Numbered from the stretch's first letter, positions 7,361 to 16,635 are shown. The stretch: 55,570 nt of DNA from an uncultured Bacteroidales bacterium (GCA_900542185.1 UQMZ01000023.1:1-55570), one strand, 5' to 3'. Translations and numbers: made by a program. The notes: generated by a model not told the origin, from the letters alone.

Positions 7361-9606
7361 AAAGAACCACAGCGATATTACTTACAGGCATAGTGCTGGC
7401 GTGCGGTGGCGTCCAGGCGGCACTGCGCGACGTGGAGAGCCGCGTGGACTCGCTGATGAGTCTGATGACGCTCGACGAGAAGATAGGCCAGCTCAACCAG
7501 CTGTCGAGCTGGGGCTATCATCCTGACATGGTCGGACGTATCAAGAACGGCAACGTGGGCTCTATACTGAATGAGGTTGACCCCGTTGTGGTGAACAAGT
7601 TGCAGAAAGAGGCGGTGGAGAAAAGCCGTCTGCACATTCCACTGATATTCGCGCGCGACGTGATACATGGATTCAAGACCATCTTCCCGATACCGGTGGG
7701 TCAGGCAGCTACCTGGAATCCGGAGATCGTGGAGCAGGGTAGCCGCGTGTCGGCTCGCGAATGCTCGTCGGCCGGAGTGCGCTGGACGTTCAGCCCTATG
7801 GTGGACATAGCCCGTGACGCACGATGGGGACGCCTGGCCGAAGGTTATGGAGAGGATCCATACCTGACTACCGTGATGGGTCTGGCTGCCGTGAAGGGTT
7901 ATCAGGGCGACGATCTGACACGCCCGGACGCTATAGCTGCCTGCACCAAACATTTTGCCGGATACGGCATGTCGGAGAGCGGACGCGACTATAATACAGC
8001 CAACGTGACCGGCACCGTGCTGCATGACGTGATACTGTCTCCCTTCAAGGCCTGCGCGGACGCAGGTTCGGCAACGTTCATGTGCTCGTTCAACGACATA
8101 GACGGTGTTCCCTCGTCGGCCAACAGGAAGCTGCTTCGCGACATATTGCGCGACCGCTGGGGCTGGGATGGCCTGATGGTGAGCGACTGGAACTCCATCG
8201 GCGACATGCTGAAGCACGGTACGGCCGCCGACCTCAGGGAGGCTTCGCTGCAGGCGCTCCGCGCCGGAGTGGACATGGACATGGAGGCTCACGGTTACAC
8301 ACAGTATATAAAGGAACTGATCGATGCAGGCCGCATCTCTGAAAAGGAGATAGACGGACTGGTGCGCAACGTGCTGCGTCTCAAGTTCCGCCTGGGACTC
8401 TTCGAGAATCCATACGTCGACGAGAAGAACATGAACCGCTTCTTCGAGAAGGAGAGCCTTGCGGCCGCGCAGCGTGCAGCCGAGGAGAGCGCCATCCTGC
8501 TCACCAACAACGGCATTCTCCCCATGAAAGGTTCGGAACGGATATTGGTGGTAGGCCCGATGGCCGATGCCAGACATGACCAGAACGGCACATGGTGCTT
8601 CGATCTGGACAAGGACAGGACCGTGACCGTGCTGGAAGGACTGCGCAAGGCATACGGAGCGAAGAACGTGACATGCGTTCCCGGCTTGCAGTTCAGCCGC
8701 GACAGGAGCGACGCTGAGTTCGCTAAGGCTGTGGCTGCCGCAGGCAAGTGCGACGTGATAGTATTTGTAGGCGGCGAGGAAGCCGTGCTTTCGGGCGAGG
8801 CTCACTGCCGCGCCGACATCTCGCTGCCCGGTGCGCAGAAAGAACTGCTGAAGGAACTGAAGAAGACGGGTAAGCCCTTAGTGGCAGTGCTGCTGTCGGG
8901 CCGTCCGTTGACACTGCCCGAGGAGTCGGAGCTGTGCGACGCCATCCTGTTCTGCTTCCACAACGGAACGATGGGTGGTCCGGCTGTGGCAAACCTGCTG
9001 ACGGGCAAGGTTAATCCTTCGGGCAAACTCCCCATCACCATGCCCCGCATGGTGGGCCAGGTTCCCATCTACTACGCGCACAAGAACACAGGCCGTCCCA
9101 CTGAGGGCGAGGTGATGCTGATGGACCAGATACCCCTGGAGGCGGGACAGACCTCGACGGGATGCACATCTTTCTGGCTGGATGCCGGTCTGGCCCCACT
9201 CTATCCCTTCGGCTACGGACTGAGCTACACGACATTCGAATACGGCAAGCCCGAATTGTCGGCCACTTCGATTGACAGCAACGGAGAGATAACCGTCAGC
9301 TGCCGGGTGACCAACACCGGCAAGACACGCGGGGCAGATGTCGCCCAGCTCTATGTACGCGATATGGTGGCGTCGCTGGCGCAGCCGGTCAAGCAGCTTA
9401 AAGGCTTCGAGAAGGTATGGCTCAACCCCGGAGAAACAAAGACCGTGACCTTCACCCTTCCCGCCTCGAGGCTCGCATTCCACGACACGGAGGGCAATGA
9501 GATTATCGAACCGGGCGAGTTCACCCTCTGGGTAGACAATTCGTCGGAATGCAAGACCGCGCCCGTAACCTTCAACATAACCGAAAACAATACCGCATCA
9601 AAGTAG
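7357..9606 (+). CDS. GH3 beta-glucosidase (BglX type)
   Basis: This 749-residue exo-acting enzyme removes glucose from the ends of beta-gluco-oligosaccharides. Its N-terminus can be read as a lipoprotein signal (VLAC at about residue 16) or an ordinary signal peptide; I cannot decide. The TIM-barrel domain carries the GH3 signatures RDVIHGFKTIFPIPVGQA and KHFAGYG, and the nucleophile lies in VSDWNSIG (D277). The alpha/beta sandwich with an acid/base candidate in GGEEAVLSGEA follows, then a C-terminal fibronectin III-like domain (FGYGLSYTTFEY onward). It overlaps the GH16 stop. It would finish oligosaccharides made by the GH16 and GH128 enzymes, probably in the periplasm. Confidence 0.95.
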   Translation: MKRTTAILLTGIVLACGGVQAALRDVESRVDSLMSLMTLDEKIGQLNQLSSWGYHPDMVGRIKNGNVGSILNEVDPVVVNKLQKEAVEKSRLHIPLIFARDVIHGFKTIFPIPVGQAATWNPEIVEQGSRVSARECSSAGVRWTFSPMVDIARDARWGRLAEGYGEDPYLTTVMGLAAVKGYQGDDLTRPDAIAACTKHFAGYGMSESGRDYNTANVTGTVLHDVILSPFKACADAGSATFMCSFNDIDGVPSSANRKLLRDILRDRWGWDGLMVSDWNSIGDMLKHGTAADLREASLQALRAGVDMDMEAHGYTQYIKELIDAGRISEKEIDGLVRNVLRLKFRLGLFENPYVDEKNMNRFFEKESLAAAQRAAEESAILLTNNGILPMKGSERILVVGPMADARHDQNGTWCFDLDKDRTVTVLEGLRKAYGAKNVTCVPGLQFSRDRSDAEFAKAVAAAGKCDVIVFVGGEEAVLSGEAHCRADISLPGAQKELLKELKKTGKPLVAVLLSGRPLTLPEESELCDAILFCFHNGTMGGPAVANLLTGKVNPSGKLPITMPRMVGQVPIYYAHKNTGRPTEGEVMLMDQIPLEAGQTSTGCTSFWLDAGLAPLYPFGYGLSYTTFEYGKPELSATSIDSNGEITVSCRVTNTGKTRGADVAQLYVRDMVASLAQPVKQLKGFEKVWLNPGETKTVTFTLPASRLAFHDTEGNEIIEPGEFTLWVDNSSECKTAPVTFNITENNTASK

Positions 9607-9631
9607 CGGCGCACTCCGACGAACCGTAGGG

Positions 9632-9648
9632 ACGTGCCTTTGGCACGT
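9632..9648. repeat. REP-like palindrome downstream of GH3
   Basis: ACGTGCC-TTT-GGCACGT is a perfect 7-bp inverted repeat preceded by the run GTAGGG. Short intergenic palindromes of this kind are common in Bacteroidales genomes and resemble REP elements. A related core, GTGCC-tgc-GGCAC, sits inside lutBC at 14373-14385. It could also act as an mRNA 3'-end hairpin. Confidence 0.6.
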
Positions 9649-9695
9649 AGCGTCGCCTTCAATGAGTCACCCAATATTCAACCGATAAATATATC

Positions 9696-11159
9696 ATGAT
9701 GAGAGATAAGTTAGTAATAGGAATGGCAGTGGTGCTGACGTGCATGGCGTCAGCACCGGCTTGGGGCAAGAGCGCCAAGCGCGGCGTGGGCGAGAACCAG
9801 TTCTCGCTGGCCGTAGAGCTGGATGCAATCAAGCCCGGCGTGAACTGGTACTACAACTGGGCCAATACACCCTCTTCGGGTGTCGATGGTCAGGTGGAGG
9901 CATACGAGGGCATCGATTTCGTGCCGATGTGCTGGAACGCCAACTATAACGCCGACAAAATCCGCGAGTATGTCAAGGCTCACCCCGAGTGCAAGTATCT
10001 GCTCGGCTTCAACGAGCCGAACTTTACCCAACAGGCCAATATGACGCCCGAGGTGGCCGCCGAAAAGTGGCATGCCGTGCAGGCTTTGGCCGAGGAATTG
10101 AATCTCAAGCTTGTGGCTCCGGCACTGAATTATTCGCCCAACGCGCCTTATCAGGATCCGATGAAATGGATGGACGAGTTCGTGGCCTTAGTGGGGCCGG
10201 ACGCTTTCGATTATACGGCTATCCATGTGTATGGCGGTTACGGCGTCCTGACGGACCTGGCCACCAAGTTTCATGACAAGTATGGCAAGGATGTGTGGGT
10301 GACGGAGTTCTGCTACTGGCCCGAGGCCGGCAATCAGAATTCGTCGGTGAGTCAGGCCACACAGATCAACTTCATGACCCAGGCTCTTGAGTGGCTGGAG
10401 ACCACTCCCTGGATCCATAAGTATGCATGGTTCAAGGCCAAGGGCGCCTACAACAGCAATAAGGGACCGAACTATGGTCTGATTATACCTCAGACGGGTT
10501 ACGACGAACGCAAGCTGTCGCCACAGGGGATGGTGTATTGCTACATGAGCGATTTCGACAGGGAGGTATGGAACGCTGTCGGAACCGAGTTCCCCGCAGT
10601 GGATTATGTCGCATCGAGCGCTATCGAACTGTATCCCGGCAATGACGCCGGTTGCGCCAAGCCCATAGAGATAAGCCGTTTCAATTCAGGATCGACCGTA
10701 GACTGGCAGTTTGATGTGCCCGATGCCGGCAAGTATGACCTGAAACTGATTGTGGCCGGTATGGGCGAGCCTACCCGTTTCGATCCGCAGCTGAAGGTGC
10801 AGCTTGTGAACGGTGACGAGGTGACCGACCTGACGGATGTGGTAAGCATGACTCTGCCCAATTCCGACGAGAAGTACGAGGCGCGTGCCATAAATGTGAC
10901 ATTGCCCGCCGGCCACGTGATATTGCGCCTTGCCGACGCCGCGCCTTATCAGCCCAGCGGCATAAGGATTTCGCGCGTAGGTCTTTATGCCGAAGGCACC
11001 GGAGCCGTGGAGGGAGTGGCAGCGGAAATCTTAACTAACGTGAACGTCTACAATATGCAGGGCGTGATGTTGAAACACGACGTCGATCCCGCCTCGGCCA
11101 TCGAGGGCCTCACCCCCGGCCTCTACATAATCGGCAACCGCAAAGTGCTGGTGAAGTGA
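9696..11159 (+). CDS. GH128-like endo-beta-1,3-glucanase with T9SS tail
   Basis: This 487-residue secreted enzyme has a signal peptide of about 24 residues. The catalytic (beta/alpha)8 domain at about 30-280 has the GH128 (Glyco_hydro_cc) features: KPGVNWYYNW near the start, VPMCWN, the acid/base in LLGFNEPN (E107), and the nucleophile in VWVTEFCYW (E204). Family members cut beta-1,3-glucan. A beta-sandwich of carbohydrate-binding type (CBM6-like, containing DWQFDVPDAGKYDLKLIVAG) follows at about 300-430. The C-terminus is a T9SS-like tail (VYNMQGVMLKHD, then LTPGLYIIGNRK). Together with GH16 and GH3 it makes beta-1,3-glucan the best substrate guess for PUL A. Confidence 0.9.
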   Translation: MMRDKLVIGMAVVLTCMASAPAWGKSAKRGVGENQFSLAVELDAIKPGVNWYYNWANTPSSGVDGQVEAYEGIDFVPMCWNANYNADKIREYVKAHPECKYLLGFNEPNFTQQANMTPEVAAEKWHAVQALAEELNLKLVAPALNYSPNAPYQDPMKWMDEFVALVGPDAFDYTAIHVYGGYGVLTDLATKFHDKYGKDVWVTEFCYWPEAGNQNSSVSQATQINFMTQALEWLETTPWIHKYAWFKAKGAYNSNKGPNYGLIIPQTGYDERKLSPQGMVYCYMSDFDREVWNAVGTEFPAVDYVASSAIELYPGNDAGCAKPIEISRFNSGSTVDWQFDVPDAGKYDLKLIVAGMGEPTRFDPQLKVQLVNGDEVTDLTDVVSMTLPNSDEKYEARAINVTLPAGHVILRLADAAPYQPSGIRISRVGLYAEGTGAVEGVAAEILTNVNVYNMQGVMLKHDVDPASAIEGLTPGLYIIGNRKVLVK

Positions 11160-11187
11160 TAAGTGACGAGTGACGAGAGTGGCTGCT

Positions 11188-11247
11188 ACTGGAGGGGCGA
11201 CGTCCACGTCGCCCACGCATTGACGGCGAGGACGCCCTCACTCCAGT
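11188..11247. repeat. Dispersed two-hairpin repeat, copy 1
   Basis: This is a roughly 60-bp element with terminal arms ACTGGAG (11188-11194) and CTCCAGT (11241-11247). Hairpin 1 is GGGCGACGT-cc-ACGTCGCCC (11195-11214). Hairpin 2 is TGACGGCG-agga-CGCCCTCA (11221-11240, one mismatch). A second copy with the same layout lies at 16636-16695. The closed three-way-junction shape resembles a BIME or a small transposon-derived palindromic element. It separates GH128 from the next PUL gene. Confidence 0.8.
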
Positions 11248-11296
11248 CGCATGACACAAAAATAATAGTTAACAATCATCAATAACAATTTTAACC

Positions 11297-13336
11297 ATGA
11301 AGAAAATTTTACTGACAGCGCTGCTGCTTGGTGGACTGATGGCCACAGCCGGCGTGACGGGCAACGTTTTCCAGCAGGCATCCCCGACAGATAGCCAGCA
11401 ACCCGTATCAGGAATCACAAACACAGTGCGCGCCGCCGCAGGCGAGGACGCCTCCGAGTATGCCTACGGCAACCAGTGGTATGGCAACTTTCAGAAGGCG
11501 CTTACGATTAACGGCAAGGATTATGATTTAAACGTTGATTACGTACTGACAGCCTTGGAAGACGGTCATCTTCAGATGACTGCCGAAATAGAAGGTATAG
11601 AAGACATCCCTGGATTAGTGTTGAAAATGAAAATGGGTAGTGCTTACCCTATCGCTGAAAAGCAGGCAGACGGAACATACAAATGGATTTCTCATGACAA
11701 TGAGAACCGGGGAGATGCAAGTGATGCAACATTTGAACTCGGCCAGGCTCTTGAAGGCGACAATCTAAGATTCTGGTTTGAATGGCCGGGTGCTAATATG
11801 ACCGACCTCATAGATGGTTATATCTTTGGCGCTGCCAACGAAAAGCCTGCTAAGGCCATTGTGCCGAAGCTGTCAGCCTCCGCTACCGAAATCACCGCAA
11901 CTTCCGCCAACATAGAATACACCGTCACGCTGCCCGAGGAACTGGAAGGCGCCGATGTGAAGGTATATCTGAATGATGAGATTGCCGCAGCTTCTCCTAT
12001 AGCATTGAATGACCTTACTCCCGCCACCGACTACTCCTACGCAATGAAGGCAGTGGCTACCAAGGATGGCCAGACATACGAAGGTAAGGTAGTGACCGTT
12101 GCATTCAAGACCGCCCGCGATGCTTCGGCGGCAAAAGTATGGCACACAATCAAGGACGGATTAATCAATAATGTTCCTGTGTCGATAGAAACCGCCATCG
12201 CATACAATCCCAACAGTACCGTTACTATAACGGCTGTTCCTCATTGCGCCAAGGCAATAGACGGCCTGGTATGGAAGGCCAATGCGTGTCTGGCAGGCGG
12301 TGACAGGATTATGGACATGACGCTGGTGGACGGTAAATATACATACACTACGGAGGCTACGTTTGATGAGAATGTCGGTCTTTACGTTTACTATTTCGCG
12401 GCATTCACCGGTGGTGACGCCCGTCTGGATATAAACGGTTATCAGACCGGTCTGGAGAACGATGTCGTGGCTTACGGCGAGCCTGCAAGCATCGAAATGA
12501 GTGGGGTTCCCAACGAAATGATAGTCAACGAAAGCTATGACATCAGTTCTATCGTTAAGGACAACAACGGTCATTATCTGGTGGAGAAAGAGGCAGACTG
12601 CACTGTAACGGCTCCGTTTACTTTGGTTGACGGTGCCCTGACCGCGACGGCTAAGGGAATTGGCAATATCAATGCCACCTGTGGAAACGCAACAAGCGTC
12701 ATTGCGCTGGAGTGCTTCCTTGACAGCGACGCACAGGGCGTACACGCCCTCAACGCCACTTACGAGGCGGACTGTGACGTGGATGCCGCGCTTGCATTCG
12801 ACGGTAACGAAGGAACTCAGATTGAATGGGCTCCCTCAACAGGAGATGAGCACTATGTGACTGTGACTCTTGCGAAAGAATATCAGATTCAGGCCGTACA
12901 GCTGGTATGGGAAGGTGCTTCCGCCAAGGAGTACACAGTGACTCTGACTCCCGCCGCCGTAGCCGGCTCAACGCAGAAAGCAGCTGCCGAGCCAAAGGTG
13001 TTCACCGTAACCGACGGTGTCGGAGGTGCAGGTATGACTCCTCGCAAGAACCTGTACAACGCCGACTTCTCTACGATTCCCGCTCAGACTGTCAAACTGG
13101 AAACCAAGACAGCTGCAACCGGCTGGGGCATCAAACTGAAGGAAATGAAAGTGATGGGTAGCGAGAAGAATGACGGCCCGACGGGTGTAGAAGCCATCGA
13201 GGTTACTCCCGACACAATCGTGGACGTCTACAACCTGCAGGGTGTGCGCGTGCTGCGCGACGCCAAGGTGACGGACATCATCAACCTGCCTGCCGGCATC
13301 TATGTGGCCGGTGGCCGCAAGTATATAGTGCGCTGA
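11297..13336 (+). CDS. Modular surface glycan-binding protein with T9SS tail
   Basis: This 679-residue secreted protein is the last gene of PUL A. It starts with a signal peptide (about residues 1-18). Several beta-sandwich modules follow. One at about 195-280 reads as fibronectin type III (SATEITATSANIEYTV, then LTPATDYSYAMKAVA). A later module at about 475-560 resembles a coagulation factor 5/8 type C or CBM32 domain (A-FDGNEGTQIEWAP, HYVTVTLAKEYQIQAVQLVW). The C-terminus is a T9SS-like tail (VYNLQGVRVLRDAK, then LPAGIYVAGGRK). No catalytic motif is visible. The likely role is surface capture of beta-glucan, as an SGBP. It is followed by a strong bidirectional terminator at 13360-13396. Confidence 0.75.
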   Translation: MKKILLTALLLGGLMATAGVTGNVFQQASPTDSQQPVSGITNTVRAAAGEDASEYAYGNQWYGNFQKALTINGKDYDLNVDYVLTALEDGHLQMTAEIEGIEDIPGLVLKMKMGSAYPIAEKQADGTYKWISHDNENRGDASDATFELGQALEGDNLRFWFEWPGANMTDLIDGYIFGAANEKPAKAIVPKLSASATEITATSANIEYTVTLPEELEGADVKVYLNDEIAAASPIALNDLTPATDYSYAMKAVATKDGQTYEGKVVTVAFKTARDASAAKVWHTIKDGLINNVPVSIETAIAYNPNSTVTITAVPHCAKAIDGLVWKANACLAGGDRIMDMTLVDGKYTYTTEATFDENVGLYVYYFAAFTGGDARLDINGYQTGLENDVVAYGEPASIEMSGVPNEMIVNESYDISSIVKDNNGHYLVEKEADCTVTAPFTLVDGALTATAKGIGNINATCGNATSVIALECFLDSDAQGVHALNATYEADCDVDAALAFDGNEGTQIEWAPSTGDEHYVTVTLAKEYQIQAVQLVWEGASAKEYTVTLTPAAVAGSTQKAAAEPKVFTVTDGVGGAGMTPRKNLYNADFSTIPAQTVKLETKTAATGWGIKLKEMKVMGSEKNDGPTGVEAIEVTPDTIVDVYNLQGVRVLRDAKVTDIINLPAGIYVAGGRKYIVR

Positions 13337-13359
13337 TAGACAGTATATATATGAAAACA

Positions 13360-13396
13360 AAAGCCGGGACTCATGCGGGGTCCCGGCTTTCTTTTT
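13360..13396. terminator. Bidirectional Rho-independent terminator
   Basis: AAAGCCGGGAC and GTCCCGGCTTT form an 11-bp stem (13360-13370 / 13380-13390). A T-run (CTTTTT) follows on the + strand and TTTTGTTTT follows on the - strand. It lies between the converging PUL A and lut operons and can end both. Confidence 0.9.
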
Positions 13397-13745
13397 AGTA
13401 TGGTTTTATATCGTCGAAGGGGGCGTTGCGGTCCAGCTGCTTTTGGTCGAGAATGTTTTTGGCTTCGCGCGTCAGGGATTGCTTGAGACTGTCTACAGCC
13501 GTGAGGTCGAGAGTCTGATAGCCGTCATATCTGGAGGGATCCTCCGCTTCTTCTATGTCCGGAACGGTTAGTTTGTCTATCTCGTGATTCGTGGCGAAGT
13601 GCCGGTGCATATAGGTGGCTATCTCCTGCTCGATGGCCTTGAACTGCGGAGACTGCTCCAGTTCCTCTTTGGTGCCGTCAAACCGTACAAGATACTTGTC
13701 GCTGTTGCGGAAACTGACAAGATAGGTTTTTTGCTTTGTATTCAT
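13395..13745 (-). CDS. Hypothetical protein, 116 aa
   Basis: I do not recognise this protein. It has no signal peptide or membrane segment. It begins with a compact beta-like stretch (KTYLVSFRNSDKYLVRFDG) followed by charged, acidic helices (KEELEQSPQFKAIEQEIATYMHRHF). It lies only 17 bases downstream of the lutBC stop on the same strand and shares its terminator, so it is probably co-transcribed. Its relation to lactate metabolism is unknown. The gene sense is supported by its fit between the lutBC stop and the terminator. Confidence 0.6.
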   Translation of the reverse strand: MNTKQKTYLVSFRNSDKYLVRFDGTKEELEQSPQFKAIEQEIATYMHRHFATNHEIDKLTVPDIEEAEDPSRYDGYQTLDLTAVDSLKQSLTREAKNILDQKQLDRNAPFDDIKPY

Positions 13746-13762
13746 AACATATTATTTTATAG

Positions 13763-15823
13763 TCATTGTTTGCAATTGTATAACAATACGGTCATGGAGA
13801 GGGGTCCCTGTGCGCCGGTGATGTGCACTGCCTCGATGTCGGCGGTGGCGGACGGGCCGGTGAAGAAGGAGCCGTACTGCTGATCGCGCAGGCTGAGCCG
13901 ACTGTAGGCCTGGTGCAGACCGCCGACAATCTTAGTGGCGTCCAGCAACACGAACAGATGACGTGACATCAGGGCGCATGGGGCATGCCGTAGCGAGCGG
14001 TCGGTGACCCATACCGAACCCATCTCGCCCACACCCATCTCGGCCTCGGTGACGCAGGTGTTGATCTTCTCGGCGTTGCGCAGGTTGGAGAGGCCTTTTT
14101 CGCCGAAATTGCCGGTCATGTCGTCGAGGGTGGAGTAGACGGCGTTCCTGGTCATGTCCATTTCGGGCTGCGTGGCGAGCCAGCGCAGAGCTTCGGCGCG
14201 CGTGGCGAACTTGACGGCCTTGCCATCGAAGCCCTCCAGGTGCGAGATGAAGCCGGCCAACGGGTCGCCTGGCCAGGGATACATGGGGACGTCAGGGAGG
14301 GGGAAGGCCGAAGACGAGCCTGACGGCTCGGGCTGGCTTAAGCCAGCCGCCGGGGACCAACCCGCCTGACTCGTGCCTGCGGCACCCTCCACTGTGGGCA
14401 AAGTCCGGGGCTTTGCCTCCTGCGGCGCGTGGGGGGCACCCTCCGCTTCCTGCGGGGCGATGACGCGGGCGTAGTATTGGCGGAATGTCTCTTTGGGAGG
14501 CTCGGGGTTGGTGTGGTCGATGGCCCAGGGATTGAGGCGCGATTCGGTCAAGGCCTTGGGCAGATTGCGGAGGGCCCAGAGGCCTACCTTCTCGGCCATG
14601 GCGAGGTTGGTGCTGCTTTTCAGTACAGGCACGGCCATGGCCTGCTCGATGTTGTGCGACGGCTGGCCGTAGCCATGCTTCACCACCTCGCTGCGCCAAT
14701 AGAACACCAGCTCAGGAATAGGCACCTTGACGGGGCAGACGTTGCCGCACGAGCCGCAGTGCGTGCATGAATACGGCAGACGCGCGTACTTATACAGATC
14801 GTAGCTCGGTTCGAGCACGATGCCGATGGGACCCATATATGTGGCGTCGTAGCTGATGCCCGACGTGCGTCGGAACACCGGGCAGGTGTTCATGCACGCG
14901 CCACAGCGTATGCACTTCAGTACCTGCCAGTAGTCGGGTGACGCGAGGCGTTCGGAGCGCCCGTTGTCCAGTATGATCAGGTGCATCTCCTGTCCCGGTC
15001 GCGGCCCGTGGAAGTGCGAGGTGTACTGTGTCATGTCCAGGCCTAGTGCGCTGCGCGACAGAAGCCGGATGAACAGCGGCAGGTCGCTCTGGCGCGGTAT
15101 CACCTTTTCCATTCCCATGGTGGCCACATACAGTGGCGGGAGGGTAGCGCTGATGTCTGCGTTGCCCTCGTTGGTGCACACCACGATGCCGCCTGTCTCG
15201 GCGATTCCGAAGTTTACGCCCGTCATGCCTGCGTCGGCCTTGACATATCGCGGGCGCATGTCGGCGCGCATCACGCCGTTCAGGTAATGCGGATCGTCGA
15301 TGTCAGGGTCCGAGCCGAGGGTGCGCGCGAATAGCTCGGCCACATCGCTGCGCAACTTGTGGATGGCCGGCATGACGATATGCGACGGGCGCTGCCGGTC
15401 GAGCTGCTGGATGCGTTCGCCTAAGTCCGCCTCGTATATGTCGATGCCGTGTTCCTGCATGTATTCGCGCATACCGCACTCGTCCATGGTCATGGACTTC
15501 CCTTTGGTAACTGTGCGGACGCCGTGACTGCGGAATATGTCGAGGATTATCTCGTTATGCTCTTTGGCGTCGCGGGCGCGGTGCACGTGGATGCCGTTGG
15601 CCTCCGCGTTGGCTATGAACCGGTCCAGATACCGGTCAAGATTCATGAGCGTATGCTGTTTAATCTCGGATGCGAGCTTGCGCATCTCCTCCCATTCGGG
15701 AATGGTGGAGGCCACCTTGTCGCGACGCATGCGCGCCTCCCACAGACAGCGGTCGTGCGATTCGCGGTGCGCGCGGCGGTTTATGAACTCCGCGCCTGAT
15801 TTTACCTGGTTAACCTGTTTCAT
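13763..15823 (-). CDS. lutB: LutB-LutC fusion, L-lactate oxidation iron-sulfur protein
   Basis: This cytosolic subunit of the LutABC complex oxidises L-lactate to pyruvate. At 686 residues it joins what are two proteins in Bacillus. Residues about 1-440 are LutB: a substrate-binding region followed by two ferredoxin motifs, C304-x2-C307-x2-C310-x3-C314 and C353-x2-C356-x2-C359-x3-C363, each ending in CP, the pattern for two [4Fe-4S] clusters. Residues about 520-686 are LutC (DUF162 fold; AEMGVGEMGSVWVTD, SATADIE). Between them lies a Pro/Ala/Glu/Ser-rich linker (about 450-520) whose DNA is packed with palindromes (14315-14417), so the fusion region appears recently expanded. The start ATG overlaps the lutA stop by four bases. 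Confidence 0.92.
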   Translation of the reverse strand: MKQVNQVKSGAEFINRRAHRESHDRCLWEARMRRDKVASTIPEWEEMRKLASEIKQHTLMNLDRYLDRFIANAEANGIHVHRARDAKEHNEIILDIFRSHGVRTVTKGKSMTMDECGMREYMQEHGIDIYEADLGERIQQLDRQRPSHIVMPAIHKLRSDVAELFARTLGSDPDIDDPHYLNGVMRADMRPRYVKADAGMTGVNFGIAETGGIVVCTNEGNADISATLPPLYVATMGMEKVIPRQSDLPLFIRLLSRSALGLDMTQYTSHFHGPRPGQEMHLIILDNGRSERLASPDYWQVLKCIRCGACMNTCPVFRRTSGISYDATYMGPIGIVLEPSYDLYKYARLPYSCTHCGSCGNVCPVKVPIPELVFYWRSEVVKHGYGQPSHNIEQAMAVPVLKSSTNLAMAEKVGLWALRNLPKALTESRLNPWAIDHTNPEPPKETFRQYYARVIAPQEAEGAPHAPQEAKPRTLPTVEGAAGTSQAGWSPAAGLSQPEPSGSSSAFPLPDVPMYPWPGDPLAGFISHLEGFDGKAVKFATRAEALRWLATQPEMDMTRNAVYSTLDDMTGNFGEKGLSNLRNAEKINTCVTEAEMGVGEMGSVWVTDRSLRHAPCALMSRHLFVLLDATKIVGGLHQAYSRLSLRDQQYGSFFTGPSATADIEAVHITGAQGPLSMTVLLYNCKQ
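14315..14417. repeat. Cluster of palindromes inside the lutBC linker coding sequence
   Basis: Four inverted repeats follow one another: CGAGCC-tgac-GGCTCG (14315-14330), the perfect 18-bp palindrome GGCTGGCTTAAGCCAGCC (14331-14348), GTGCC-tgc-GGCAC (14373-14385), and GGCAAAG-tccgggg-CTTTGCC (14397-14417). On the coding strand the decamer GGAGGGTGCC also occurs twice nearby. The whole stretch stays in frame. It looks like REP-type elements inserted into or expanded within a permissive linker. Confidence 0.75.
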
Positions 15824-16572
15824 TTCGCGTCGCCGTTTAGAATTTCCGTGATATAGTACATTTTGAGGTCAAGGCCGATCTTGCGGGCCACGGTCTGCTG
15901 GTGTATCAGGCATGACATGTCCTGCGAGGTGACGTACTTAAAGCCGTTGCGTGCGTAGTCGCTGACCTTGTCGCGACCCTGCTGTCCGGAGCATGAGGGA
16001 TCCCAGATGGCGAAGATGCCGCCGAATCCGCAGCATTCGTCGCGGCGCGTGGCATAGCCGATCTCGATGCCATCCACCAGACGGAGCAGGTCGGCGCATT
16101 TGTCGAACGATGGAATCATCAGTTCCGTGGGTCGAGCCTCCATCAGATAGCGAAGGGAATGGCAGCCGTTGTGGATGGCCACGCGGTGCGGGAAAACGGG
16201 ATGGCCGGGAAGTTCCGTTATCTTGAGCACATCGTGCAGAAATTCGACGGGATCATACACCGTATTGCGGAAATGCACTACTTCGGGCGTCTGTTCCACC
16301 TCGTCGAAATGGCAGCGGAACTGGTCGGTGCAGATGCCGGAAGGCACCACCACGTAATCGTAGCGACCGTCGGCCACAAACGGGACGGTCCCCTTTTCGA
16401 GCGTACATGAATGCTTCACATAGCCCATGTCGAGTTCCGGAAGGCCGCAGCAGGCCGCCCGGTTGATGAATTCCACGTCCAGCCCAAGCTTCCTGAGCAG
16501 CTCCCATGTGGATATGGCCGCCTGGGGATAGAGGGCATCCATGTAGCATGGAACGAAGAAACCGATTTTCAT
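15820..16572 (-). CDS. lutA: LutA, cysteine-rich Fe-S oxidoreductase of lactate oxidation
   Basis: This 250-residue cytosolic protein belongs to the CCG-domain family (GlpC/HdrB-like). Two CCG motifs are visible, AACCGLPELD at about residues 40-49 and ECCGFGGIF at about 165-173, each in the typical context of paired cysteines with an upstream cysteine (FFVPCYMD near the start and NGCHS before the second). They bind an unusual Fe-S cluster in the LutABC complex. It is the first gene of the operon: its stop overlaps the lutBC start (15820-15823). A 9-bp inverted repeat spans the start codon (16572-16580 with 16615-16623), which could control initiation. Confidence 0.92.
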   Translation of the reverse strand: MKIGFFVPCYMDALYPQAAISTWELLRKLGLDVEFINRAACCGLPELDMGYVKHSCTLEKGTVPFVADGRYDYVVVPSGICTDQFRCHFDEVEQTPEVVHFRNTVYDPVEFLHDVLKITELPGHPVFPHRVAIHNGCHSLRYLMEARPTELMIPSFDKCADLLRLVDGIEIGYATRRDECCGFGGIFAIWDPSCSGQQGRDKVSDYARNGFKYVTSQDMSCLIHQQTVARKIGLDLKMYYITEILNGDAK

Positions 16573-16623
16573 AACCTTGCAATTTAAGTTTACACCTTTG
16601 AGGTATAACAGCTCGCAAGGTTA
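16572..16623 (-). promoter_or_regulatory. Inverted repeat covering the lutA start
   Basis: On the lutA strand, TAACCTTGC (16623-16615) is complementary to GCAAGGTTA (16580-16572), a perfect 9-bp pair separated by 34 bases. The 3' arm ends in the A of the lutA ATG and includes the position where a ribosome-binding site would be. It could be a leader stem that hides the start, or an operator. The role is inferred. Confidence 0.45.
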
Positions 16624-16635
16624 ATTGGTTTCGCA

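Noticed and set aside
7378..8805. 475-aa open frame on the - strand inside the GH3 gene
   Set aside because: It is antisense to a GH3 gene with all motifs intact; its composition is that of a shadow frame.
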